A program made the position numbers and the translations under genes. From Nocardioidaceae bacterium UBA4001 (GTDB taxonomy: Bacteria; Actinomycetota; Actinomycetes; Propionibacteriales; Nocardioidaceae): a DNA stretch of 64,000 nucleotides. Location: contig DGBP01000074.1 in the NCBI GenBank assembly GCA_002384855.1, forward strand, positions 64,919 through 128,918. The letters run 5' to 3'. This document shows positions 33,361 to 41,595 of the stretch, piece by piece (within the stretch, counting starts at the first letter, position 1; each line of letters begins with the position of its first letter). The notes under the pieces are model-generated. The model was not told where the DNA came from. It did no database searches and saw only the letters and a program-made list of their open reading frames with translations.

Positions 33361-35490
33361 CTACGGCCGCCGGTGCAGCACCAGCGGGAGTACGACGGCC
33401 GCACCCGCCCGCCGGAGCAGCGCGGACGCGACCGTCACGGGCCACAGCGAGGAGGTCGCGTCCACGACGAGCAGCACCGACCGACCGGAGACAGACTCGG
33501 CATCTGCGACGGAGAGCCGGTCGCGCCACAGCGCAGCCTCCTCCGCCGAGCCCATCTCCCGGACCTCGTCGGCTCCGGGTCCGGGGCCGACCGCGAGTGT
33601 CGAGCGGCCCAGCCGACCGACCGAGGCCAGGTGGTCCGCGACGTCTGCGGCCAGGCGGGGGAAGCCGGCCGCCGGGAGGTCCACGACGACCTCCGGACGT
33701 GAGGGCCAGTCGTTCTTCCAGGTCGCCAGCTGCCGCACGGCGGCGTCCTTGACCTCCTCGGGCGCCACGTCGTCATGGGAGAAGATCGCCGCGACCGTGT
33801 CTCGCCACTCCGGGGCGTCGGCGAACACCAGCGCACGGCCGGTGGCGGGCATCTCCTCGGCGGCGATCCGGCCGCGCGCCCCGAACGCCCCGCCCGGCCA
33901 CATCTTGCGCGGCTCGACGACGTGCACCTGTCCCCGCAGCAGCCGGGTGACGGCGGCCACGGTCTCCGGCGACGCTGCCCCGGCCAGGGCCTCGGGAAGC
34001 TGCCCGCGGCACACCGAGCAGCGGCCGCACGGCTCGGCCGTCGGGTCGTCGAGGGACTCCTGCAGCAGCTGCATCAGGCAGCGCTCACCACGGGTGTAGG
34101 CGCGCATGATGTCGGCCTCACGCCGCCGCACCCCGACGATGCCGTCGTAGTGCTCGGCGTCGTAGGTCCAGGGCGAGCCGGTCGCGGTCCAGCCGCCCTC
34201 GACGCGCTCGACCACCCCGTCGACGGCGAGCTGCTTGAGCATCAGCTCGACCCGCCCTCGGCGGATCCCGGACTGGGCCTCGACGGCCGCGACGCTCGCC
34301 GCCTCCCCCTGCGGCACGACCGCCAGGACCCGCTCGACCTGGTCGGGGCGCGGGATCGTCGCGGTGGCGAAGTAGTCCCAGACTCCGGAGTCCGCCTCGG
34401 ACGGGAGCAGCACCGCGTGGGCGTGCTCGATCGCCCGGCCGGCACGCCCGACCTGCTGGTAGTACGACACCGGGGAGGGCGGTGCGCCGACGTGGACGAC
34501 GAAGCCGAGGTCGGGCTTGTCGTAGCCCATGCCCAGCGCCGAGGTCGCCACGAGTGCCTTGAGCCGGTTGTCTCGCAGCGCGTCCTCGAGCTCGTGGCGG
34601 GTCGCGGCCTCGAGCTGGCCGGTGTAGGCGGCGACCGGGACGGCGTCGCCGTGCACCTCTCGGACCGCCGCCGCCAGACGCTCGGCGTCGGAGACGGTCA
34701 GCGTGTAGACGATGCCGGAGCCGGTGAGCCGGGGAAGGTGGTCCACCACCCAGGCGTACCGCTCGAGCGGACTCAGCCGGTCGACCACCGACAGCTCCAG
34801 GCTGGCCCGGGCGAGTGCTCCTCGCAGCACGAGGGTCGACTCCCCCAGCTGGGCGGCGACGTCCTCGGTGACGCGCGCGTTGGCCGTCGCGGTCGTCGCG
34901 AGCACCGGGGTCTCGGGGTTCAGCCGCTGCAGCACGTCGGAGACCCGGCGGTAGTCCGGCCGGAAGTCGTGGCCCCAGTCGGAGACGGCGTGGGCCTCGT
35001 CGATCACCAGGAGGCCCAGGTTGCCGGCGAGCCCGTCGAGCACCCGGCGCCCGAAGCCCGGGTTGGCGAGCCGCTCCGGCGAGACCAGCAGGACGTCGAG
35101 GTCACCGCCGCGCAGGGCGGCCTCGGTCGCCGACCACTCCTCCACGTTCGACGAGTTCACCGTCGCGGCCCTCAGCCCAGCGCGCGCCGCGGCCGCCACC
35201 TGGTCGCGCATCAGCGAGAGCAGGGGCGAGACCACCAGGGTCGGCCCCGCACCCTCGCTGCGGCGGATCGCGGTGGCGGCCCAGTAGACCGCGGACTTGC
35301 CCCAGCCGGTGGCCTGGACGACGAGGACCCGCGCCGCCGGCTCGCTCAGCGCCGCGACCGCGGTGGCCTGGTCGTCTCGCAGCCGTGCGTCGGGACCGGC
35401 CATCGCGGCGATCACCCGACCGGCGACGTCGGCCCGGGGCCGCGACAGCGCCATGGTCGTCGTACCTGTGGCTGCTGGAGTCTCGGTCAT
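33361..35490 (-). CDS. recQ: RecQ-family DNA helicase with extra C-terminal domain
   Basis: A 709-residue helicase: ATGWGKSAVYW (Walker A), VIDEAHAVSDWGHDFRP (DEAH box), TATAN, ATSALGMGYDKPDLGFVVH and SYYQQVGRAGRA (motif VI), then the zinc-binding CGRCSVCRG. It unwinds DNA in recombination and fork repair. After the zinc region the protein continues about 190 residues and ends in VLLVVDATSSLWPVTVASALL...LPLVLHR, which resembles the PRPP loop and final strands of a phosphoribosyltransferase fold but lacks the usual acidic DD pair. No HRDC domain is visible. Confidence 0.9.
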   Translation of the reverse strand: MTETPAATGTTTMALSRPRADVAGRVIAAMAGPDARLRDDQATAVAALSEPAARVLVVQATGWGKSAVYWAATAIRRSEGAGPTLVVSPLLSLMRDQVAAAARAGLRAATVNSSNVEEWSATEAALRGGDLDVLLVSPERLANPGFGRRVLDGLAGNLGLLVIDEAHAVSDWGHDFRPDYRRVSDVLQRLNPETPVLATTATANARVTEDVAAQLGESTLVLRGALARASLELSVVDRLSPLERYAWVVDHLPRLTGSGIVYTLTVSDAERLAAAVREVHGDAVPVAAYTGQLEAATRHELEDALRDNRLKALVATSALGMGYDKPDLGFVVHVGAPPSPVSYYQQVGRAGRAIEHAHAVLLPSEADSGVWDYFATATIPRPDQVERVLAVVPQGEAASVAAVEAQSGIRRGRVELMLKQLAVDGVVERVEGGWTATGSPWTYDAEHYDGIVGVRRREADIMRAYTRGERCLMQLLQESLDDPTAEPCGRCSVCRGQLPEALAGAASPETVAAVTRLLRGQVHVVEPRKMWPGGAFGARGRIAAEEMPATGRALVFADAPEWRDTVAAIFSHDDVAPEEVKDAAVRQLATWKNDWPSRPEVVVDLPAAGFPRLAADVADHLASVGRLGRSTLAVGPGPGADEVREMGSAEEAALWRDRLSVADAESVSGRSVLLVVDATSSLWPVTVASALLRRAGAAVVLPLVLHRRP

Positions 35491-35554
35491 GGCGGCGACA
35501 CTACGCACCCCCGGGGACAGTCCGGTGGCCGCGGCACCGGTCTGTGGACGAGCC

Positions 35555-36088
35555 TCAGACCGGCTCGATGATCGCCAGCCGCTCGAGCAGGAAGACGAAG
35601 GCCACCGCGAAGTCGTTCTCGGCCGTCTCCTTGCGCACCCGCGGCCAGTCCACCTGCTCCCGCAATGCCCGGGCGACCGGCAGCATCCGGCCGAAGTCAC
35701 ACGTGTGCTCGTCGAGCGCGTTGAGCTTCTGCACCATCAGCTCGGTGCCCGACAGGACCGGCATCAGGACCGAGAGCACCTCGATCTCGCTGGCGTCCTC
35801 CACCACCGCTCGCGTGGCCGGGTGGCCGGAGTCGCGGAAGATCACGTCGACCATCGCACCGTCGGTGTAGACCTTGAACAGCCAGTCCTCGGGCGGCTGG
35901 ACGACCTGGAACCCCTCCTCGGCGAGGCACCCCGCCGCACGCCCGGCGTCCTCGTCGGCCACCATGAAGTCGACGTCGTGGTCCGGCTCGGGTCCGCCGC
36001 GCGCCCACACCGCGTAGCCGCCGACCAGCGCGAACGGGATTCCGCTCTCCTTCAGGGCGACCGCGACCCGCTTCAGGGCCTCGCGCAT
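35555..36088 (-). CDS. Nucleotidyltransferase-like protein
   Basis: A 177-residue protein with FALVGGYAVWARGGPEPDHDVDFMV, matching the GG...DxD pattern of minimal/AbiEii-like nucleotidyltransferases, followed by VYTDGAMVDVIFRD carrying the third acidic residue. The ATG at 36088 is chosen because GGAGGAGCAGGAG lies just upstream; an ATG eight codons earlier lacks a ribosome site. No partner toxin or antitoxin gene is adjacent. Substrate unknown. Confidence 0.7.
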   Translation of the reverse strand: MREALKRVAVALKESGIPFALVGGYAVWARGGPEPDHDVDFMVADEDAGRAAGCLAEEGFQVVQPPEDWLFKVYTDGAMVDVIFRDSGHPATRAVVEDASEIEVLSVLMPVLSGTELMVQKLNALDEHTCDFGRMLPVARALREQVDWPRVRKETAENDFAVAFVFLLERLAIIEPV

Positions 36089-36175
36089 GTTCTCCTGCTC
36101 CTCCACGACCATGTCCGAGGAGATACCCAGACCCGGGTCAGGACTAACGACCGCGGCACGGGGAACGAGGTCCTC

Positions 36176-36934
36176 ATGCGCGTTGCGACCTTCAACATCC
36201 TGCACGGCCGGTCCCCCGCCGACGACCGGGTCGACGTGGAGAGGTACGCCGCGGCGGTCAAGTCGCTCGACACCGACGTCCTGGCGTTGCAGGAGGTCGA
36301 CCGGAACCAGCCGCGCTCGGCCAACGCCGACCTGACGGCCGTCGCGGCGGAGGCGATGGGCGCTGAGGAGCACCGCTTCGTCGCCGCCCTCTCGGGGAGC
36401 CCGGGGGCGACCTGGATGGCCGCCACCGGCGACGAGCAGCCGGACTCGGCCGCCTACGGGATCGCGCTGCTGAGCAGGCACCCCGTCCTCTCCTGGGAGG
36501 TGGTGCGACTGTCCAGCACGCCTACCCGCGTGCCGATGTGGTTCCCGGGCAGCCGGAGGCCGACGATGGTGCGCGACGAGCCACGGGTCGCCGTCGCCGC
36601 CCGGATCGACGCGCCCCACGGCGAGGTCACCGTGGTCAACACGCACCTCTCCTTCGTTTCCTGGTGGGGCCGTCACCAGCTCAGGACCGTGGTCCGCTCC
36701 CTGGAGGGCACCGACCCGGTGCTGCTCGTCGGGGACCTCAACATGGGGCTGGCGCGCGCTCAGGCGATCACCGGGATGCTGCCGCTGGTCGACCGGGCGA
36801 CCTTCCCGGCGCACGAACCGCGCGAGCAGCTCGACCACGTGCTCGCGCGTGGCCAGGTCGGCGCGGTCACCGCCGTCGACGTACCCGAGCTGCCGCTGTC
36901 GGACCACCGGGCGCTGGTCGTCGACCTCGCCTGA
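36176..36934 (+). CDS. Endonuclease/exonuclease/phosphatase family protein
   Basis: A 252-residue EEP-fold hydrolase: VATFNILHG, LALQEVDRNQ (metal-binding Glu), VVNTHLSF, VGDLNM and LDHVLARG ending with SDHRALVVDLA (catalytic His). Family members cleave phosphodiesters in nucleic acids, lipids or inositol phosphates; no signal peptide is present, so it acts in the cytoplasm. ACGAGG precedes the ATG. Confidence 0.85.
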   Translation: MRVATFNILHGRSPADDRVDVERYAAAVKSLDTDVLALQEVDRNQPRSANADLTAVAAEAMGAEEHRFVAALSGSPGATWMAATGDEQPDSAAYGIALLSRHPVLSWEVVRLSSTPTRVPMWFPGSRRPTMVRDEPRVAVAARIDAPHGEVTVVNTHLSFVSWWGRHQLRTVVRSLEGTDPVLLVGDLNMGLARAQAITGMLPLVDRATFPAHEPREQLDHVLARGQVGAVTAVDVPELPLSDHRALVVDLA

Positions 36935-36991
36935 GACCGCGCGCGACGACCACGCACGACGACCACCTGCCACGGCAGCCCGAGACGACGA

Positions 36992-37807
36992 TCACCCCGC
37001 CGGGACAGCGGGAGGTGCGACCGACATCCGGGTGAGCACCCTCCCCCGGGCGTCGCGGAAGGACATCGCGCTGACCGGGTCGCTGGTCCGCACCCACCAC
37101 AGCCGCGAGCCCGCCACCGAACGTGGCCGCGAGGTACGGGCCGGGATCTCACGGACCGACTGCTGCCCCACCACCGTGGCCCAGGCCGTCGCCGCCCCGT
37201 CGGGCATCCAGCCCAGCCACACGTCGAGCTCGCCGCCGGAGCCGAAGCCGCTGACCCGCGTCATGACCTCGGGCGAGACGGAGGAGCCGAGGTCCGAGCG
37301 GACGATCCGGCGCTGCCCGGAGTGCTCGGCGAGCAGCGCCCCGTCACACTGCGTCGAGGACGGCGGCCGGATGCAGGCGAACCACAGGTTGCCGACCTCG
37401 CTGAAGACCCCGTCGCCGGCGCTGAGCCCGTCCATCCACGCAGGTCGGTCGAGCGCCGCGGGGAGGTCGCCGTACGGCACCAGGCCGCGGACTCCGAGGT
37501 CGACCACCTCACCGTCGACGCGGTAGCTCGCCACCCCGTCCGCCCACGCGACGTAGGGGTCGCCAGAGGCGGGTACGACGACCATCGACCCTACCTGGAT
37601 CGCGTCGGGGACCTCCGCCAGCACGCGCTGAGCGGCGTCGGTCAGAGCGACCGCGTCCACCGGCGGCCGGGGCACCTCCTGCCAACGGGCAGTGAGCCCC
37701 GAGGCGAGACCGGGTCCGGCCACGATCGCGAGCACACCCAGGACGGTGGCGACGATGACGGCGCGCTCGTGGCGAGCGGGCTGGTTCGAGGCGTGGGCGA
37801 GGCTCAC
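36992..37807 (-). CDS. Membrane-anchored hypothetical protein
   Basis: A 271-residue protein with a single N-terminal hydrophobic segment (AVIVATVLGVLAIVAGPGLASGL) and an extracytoplasmic beta-rich domain containing two cysteines (WFACIRPPSSTQCDG). GGGAGGTG precedes the GTG start. No family recognised. Confidence 0.7.
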   Translation of the reverse strand: MSLAHASNQPARHERAVIVATVLGVLAIVAGPGLASGLTARWQEVPRPPVDAVALTDAAQRVLAEVPDAIQVGSMVVVPASGDPYVAWADGVASYRVDGEVVDLGVRGLVPYGDLPAALDRPAWMDGLSAGDGVFSEVGNLWFACIRPPSSTQCDGALLAEHSGQRRIVRSDLGSSVSPEVMTRVSGFGSGGELDVWLGWMPDGAATAWATVVGQQSVREIPARTSRPRSVAGSRLWWVRTSDPVSAMSFRDARGRVLTRMSVAPPAVPAG

Positions 37808-37890
37808 GCAGCACCTCCCGGGGGATCGTCTCCACGATCACACGCGGGAGGCCGCTGCGGAAGCCCCGACGGCCGGCGGGGGCAGAGCCG

Positions 37891-38919
37891 TCAGCCGAAG
37901 AAGACCTCGGCCTCTGCGTACAGCTCGGGGGGGACCACCTTGAGCTCGCCGGTGCCCTCGGCGAGCGGGACCCGCACGATGTCGGTGCCGCGGAGGGCAA
38001 CCATCGTGCCGAAGTCCTCGTCCTTGACGGCCGCGATCGCGGAGAGGCCGAAGCGCGTGGCCAGCCAGCGGTCGAACGCGGTCGGCGTGCCGCCGCGCTG
38101 CACGTGGCCGAGGACCACGGCGCGGGCCTCGTGGCCGGTGCGGTCCTCGATCTCCTTGGCGAGCCGGTCGCCGATGCCGCCGAGCCGGACGTGCCCGAAG
38201 GCGTCCTTCTCGCCGGTCTGCAGGGTCATGTCGCCGCCCTCCTTGGGCACCGCGCCCTCGGAGACCACGATGATCGGGGCGAACCCGTCGGCGAACCGGG
38301 AGTCGACGTACTGCGCGACCTTGTCGATGTCGAACGGCATCTCGGGGATGAGTACGACGGCCGCTCCACCCGCCATGCCCGAGTGCAGGGCGATCCATCC
38401 CGCGTGGCGGCCCATGACCTCGACCACGAGCACTCTCTGGTGCGACTCGGCCGTCGTGTGCAGCCGGTCGATCGCCTCGACGGCGATGTTGACCGCGGTG
38501 TCGAAGCCGAAGGTGAAGTCGGTCCCCGACAGGTCGTTGTCGATGGTCTTCGGGACGCCGACGACGTTCACGCCGAGGTCGGCGAGCTTGGTGGCGACAC
38601 CGAGGGTGTCCTCGCCGCCGATCGCGATCAGCGCGTCGACGCCATGGACACCGAGCTGCTCCTTGATCTTGTCCACCCCGTGCTCGACCTTGAAGGGGTT
38701 GGTGCGCGAGGACTTCAAGATGGTGCCGCCGCGAGGCAGGATGCCTCGCACGTCGTCGCGGGTCAGCGGGATCGTGTCGCCCTCGAGGGGGCCGCGCCAG
38801 CCACCGCGGAACCCGACGAACTCGTAGCCGTACTCCTGGACGCCGCGTCGCACCACGGCCCGGATGACCGCGTTCAGACCGGGGCAGTCGCCGCCACCGG
38901 TCAGTACACCTACGCGCAT
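37891..38919 (-). CDS. pfkA: 6-phosphofructokinase, probably pyrophosphate-dependent
   Basis: A 342-residue phosphofructokinase: LTGGGDCPGLNAVIR at the N-terminus, IGGEDTLG with D104, VPKTIDNDL with K124 and catalytic D127, MGRHAGWIA and GHVQRGG. In the family, Gly at 104 and 124 goes with ATP use, while Asp104 plus Lys124 is the pattern of PPi-dependent enzymes such as that of Amycolatopsis methanolica. The enzyme would then be reversible and spare ATP. AAGGAG precedes the ATG by 8 bases. Confidence 0.93.
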   Translation of the reverse strand: MRVGVLTGGGDCPGLNAVIRAVVRRGVQEYGYEFVGFRGGWRGPLEGDTIPLTRDDVRGILPRGGTILKSSRTNPFKVEHGVDKIKEQLGVHGVDALIAIGGEDTLGVATKLADLGVNVVGVPKTIDNDLSGTDFTFGFDTAVNIAVEAIDRLHTTAESHQRVLVVEVMGRHAGWIALHSGMAGGAAVVLIPEMPFDIDKVAQYVDSRFADGFAPIIVVSEGAVPKEGGDMTLQTGEKDAFGHVRLGGIGDRLAKEIEDRTGHEARAVVLGHVQRGGTPTAFDRWLATRFGLSAIAAVKDEDFGTMVALRGTDIVRVPLAEGTGELKVVPPELYAEAEVFFG

Positions 38920-39061
38920 GGGAATCGCTCCTTCGAGGTTGGTGGTCCTGAGCCTAGCGATCCGGATTGGATCGTTCCACGCCCCCGCCGCGGGGGCCCG
39001 TCCACGCCGGCTCTCTCCACAGCCGGCAGCACGCACGAGCGACTCGGTAGGGTCCGGGACC

Positions 39062-39910
39062 ATGACCTTCTCGATCGTCGCCCGCTCCGCCGACGGCCAG
39101 TCCTGGGGCGTCGCCGTGGCCTCGAAGTTCCTCGCCGTCGGCTCCGCCGTACCGGCCGCCGTCGCCGGGGTCGGCGCCGTCGCCACCCAGGCCGAGGCGA
39201 ACGTCGCCTACAAGGGCCTGGCGCTCTCCCACATGGACGAGGGCGCCACCGCCTCGGTCGCGCTGCAGCGGCTGCTCGAGGAGGACCCCGGCCGCGAGCA
39301 CCGCCAGGTCGGTCTCGTCGACGTCGACGGCAACGCCGCCTCGCACACCGGCCACGGGTGCTTCGACTGGGCCGGCGGCGTGACCGACCGGGACGTCGCG
39401 ATCCAGGGCAACATCCTCGCCGGACCCGAGGTGGTGGAGGCGATGAAGCGGGCCTGGGACGACAGCACGGACGAGCCCGACCTCGCCCGCCGCCTGCTGG
39501 CAGCCCTCCGCGCCGGGGACGAGGCCGGCGGTGACAAGCGCGGCCGGCAGTCCGCGGCGCTCCTCGTGGTGCGTGACGGGGCGGGGTACGGCGGCAACGA
39601 CGACGTCGCGGTGGACCTCCGCGTCGACGACCACACCGACCCGGTCGCCGAGCTGGCCCGACTCCTCGACCTCAACGACCTGTACCTCACCGCCTCCACC
39701 GAGGAGGAGAAGGTGCCCGTCGACGAGGCGCTGGGCACCGAGCTCGACGACCGCGCCCGCCGGCTCGGCCACCGCGACTTTCATGCCTGGGTGGGCAGCG
39801 AGAACTACGAGATGCGCGTCAGCGGGTCCGACGACGCGCAGCAGTGGGTCGACCAGCGGGTGCTGGCGATCCTGCGCGAGCAGGCCCCCGACCACGGGCG
39901 GTCGGACTGA
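39062..39910 (+). CDS. DUF1028 (Ntn-hydrolase-like) protein
   Basis: A 282-residue protein starting MTFSIVARSADGQSWGVAVASKF, with GHGCFDWAG and IQGNILAG, typical of DUF1028 proteins, which have an Ntn-hydrolase-like fold and are sometimes fused to peptidoglycan-binding domains. Activity is unproven. TAGGGT lies 8 bases before the ATG (leaderless). The C-terminal part has its own conserved-looking helical region. Confidence 0.85.
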   Translation: MTFSIVARSADGQSWGVAVASKFLAVGSAVPAAVAGVGAVATQAEANVAYKGLALSHMDEGATASVALQRLLEEDPGREHRQVGLVDVDGNAASHTGHGCFDWAGGVTDRDVAIQGNILAGPEVVEAMKRAWDDSTDEPDLARRLLAALRAGDEAGGDKRGRQSAALLVVRDGAGYGGNDDVAVDLRVDDHTDPVAELARLLDLNDLYLTASTEEEKVPVDEALGTELDDRARRLGHRDFHAWVGSENYEMRVSGSDDAQQWVDQRVLAILREQAPDHGRSD

Positions 39911-39925
39911 ACCCGCACCCGCGGC

Positions 39926-40474
39926 TCAGGCGTTCTGGTCTCCGGCGGCCTGGCGGGCCCGGTAGGCGGCCACGGCGTTGCGGTTGCCGCAGGCAACGCT
40001 GCAGTACCGCCGTGAACGGTTCTTGGACAGGTCGAGGACGAGGCCCCGGCACGCCTCGTCGTCGCACACCCCGAGGCGCGACATCTCGTCGGCCCGGATC
40101 ACGTCCATCATGGCCATCGCGACCTCGACCTTGATCCGGGTGGCCAGCGGCGCTTCGGCGGGCACCGCGTGCAGATGCCAGTCGAAGGCGTCGTGGCGGA
40201 CCAGCTGAGGGACCGCCCGCGCCTCGGCCAGCATCGCGTTGACGATGCTCGCGGCGCCCTCCCGGTCGCTGGAGAGCAGCTCGCGCAGCACCGGGCGCAG
40301 TGCGCGCACCGTCTCCAGCTCCTCCGCGTCGGCGTCCCGCCGGCCGGTGAACGAGTACTCGGTGAACCACTCGGCGAGGGCCGCGGTCGTCGTCAACGTG
40401 TCGGGCGGCCCGGCGCTGTTGACCAGCACGACCGCCGCCTGCAGCGCCACCTCGGTGTCATGAGTGAAAATCAC
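39926..40474 (-). CDS. CGNR zinc-finger (ABATE) regulator
   Basis: A 182-residue protein with an N-terminal helical ABATE-type domain and a C-terminal zinc finger (CDDEAC...RYCSVACGNRN) that gives the CGNR family its name; the family is thought to bind DNA. It is divergent from an EamA transporter gene, and inverted repeats built from TCATGA overlap both start codons, so it likely controls both genes. Confidence 0.85.
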   Translation of the reverse strand: MIFTHDTEVALQAAVVLVNSAGPPDTLTTTAALAEWFTEYSFTGRRDADAEELETVRALRPVLRELLSSDREGAASIVNAMLAEARAVPQLVRHDAFDWHLHAVPAEAPLATRIKVEVAMAMMDVIRADEMSRLGVCDDEACRGLVLDLSKNRSRRYCSVACGNRNAVAAYRARQAAGDQNA

Positions 40475-40533
40475 ATTGACACATTACACACTGTCTCTTA
40501 CCGTCATGAGCCATGACGGCTATCACTCATGAC
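40457..40533. promoter_or_regulatory. Palindromic operator shared by CGNR regulator and EamA exporter
   Basis: GTCATGAGTG (40457-40466) inside the regulator gene and CACTCATGAC (40524-40533) inside the transporter gene are exact inverted copies. Between them CCGTCATG-AGC-CATGACGG (40501-40519) is an 8-bp-armed palindrome covering the transporter ATG. The AT-rich stretch between (TCACATTGACACATTACACA) holds the likely promoters. Confidence 0.7.
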
Positions 40534-41481
40534 ACCGCGGCTGCCAGGCCGGGCCTTCCCGCCGGGACCCATCTCGTCGGGGGGCTGGCCTTCGCGACCG
40601 TCTCCGCGGTGTCCTTCGGGCTGTCCGGCCCGTTGGCCCGCGGCCTGATCGACACCGGCTGGAGTCCCGGTGCCGTGGTCACGGTCAGGATCGGCCTGGC
40701 CGCCCTGGTGGTGGCTCCCCTGGGTCTGTCCGCCTTGAAGGGCAGGTGGTTCCTGCTGCGTCGCAACGCCGCGCTGATCGCGGTCTACGGCGCGCTCGCG
40801 GTCGCCGGCGCCCAGTTCGCCTACTTCTCCGCCGTGTCCTACATGCAGGTCGGGCCGGCCCTCCTGATCGAGTACACCGCCCCGGCCGCCGTGGTCGTCT
40901 GGCTGTGGCTCCGTCACGGCCAACGGCCCGGGCCGGTCACGCTGGTCGGCGCCGGACTCGCCGCGGCCGGCCTGACGTTGGTGCTCGACGTGTTCTCCGA
41001 GTCCTCCCTCAGCACCCCTGGGGTGCTGTGGGCACTGGGCGCGATGGTGGGCGCGACGTCGTACTTCCTGATCTCGGCCGACGTCGACAACGGACTTCCG
41101 CCACTGACCCTGGCGGCCGGTGGTCTGACCGTCGGCACGGCGATCCTCACGGTCCTCGGTGCGGTCGGTCTCCTGCCGATGCATGCCAACACCCGGCCGG
41201 CGACGTACGCCGGGCACGGGGTCGAGTGGTGGGTCCCGCTGCTGCTCCTCGGGCTGGTGACCGCCGCGGTCGCCTACACCTTCGGCATCGCGGCCGGGCG
41301 TCGGCTGGGGTCCCGACTCGCCTCGTTCGTCGCGCTGCTGGAGGTGCTCTCGGCCGTGGTGTTCGCCTGGCTGCTGCTCGGTGAGCTGCCGCGACCGGTG
41401 CAGCTGGCCGGTGGTGCCCTCATCCTCACCGGGGTCGTCGCGGTCAAGGTCGGGGAACGCAGGGTCCAGGTCTCGCCCTGA
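40513..41481 (+). CDS. EamA-family transporter divergent from CGNR regulator
   Basis: A 322-residue protein with ten hydrophobic segments in two EamA repeats (SFGLSGPLARGLIDTGWSPG; LLEVLSAVVFAWLLLGELP). Drug/metabolite-type exporter of unknown substrate, related to threonine/homoserine exporters. It starts within a palindromic operator and faces its likely regulator. Both proteins share a THDT element near the N-terminus because the operator half-sites are coding. Confidence 0.87.
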   Translation: MTAITHDTAAARPGLPAGTHLVGGLAFATVSAVSFGLSGPLARGLIDTGWSPGAVVTVRIGLAALVVAPLGLSALKGRWFLLRRNAALIAVYGALAVAGAQFAYFSAVSYMQVGPALLIEYTAPAAVVVWLWLRHGQRPGPVTLVGAGLAAAGLTLVLDVFSESSLSTPGVLWALGAMVGATSYFLISADVDNGLPPLTLAAGGLTVGTAILTVLGAVGLLPMHANTRPATYAGHGVEWWVPLLLLGLVTAAVAYTFGIAAGRRLGSRLASFVALLEVLSAVVFAWLLLGELPRPVQLAGGALILTGVVAVKVGERRVQVSP

Positions 41482-41545
41482 CCCCGGCGCACCGGCCGCC
41501 GTCGTGCGCGTCGGGCCCGTGACCTCCGAGGGGTCGGGCTATTTT

Positions 41546-41572
41546 GTGGGCACCGCCGACCGCGGTGCCCAC
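41546..41572. promoter_or_regulatory. Inverted repeat upstream of glpK
   Basis: GTGGGCACCG (41546-41555) and CGGTGCCCAC (41563-41572) are perfect 10-bp arms around a 7-base loop. TATTTT (41540-41545), a possible -10 element, abuts it, so the repeat would lie at the transcription start and could be an operator or a leader hairpin. It is 23 bases before the glpK ATG. Confidence 0.55.
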
Positions 41573-41595
41573 ACGCCGACCCAGGAGCCGCCAGG

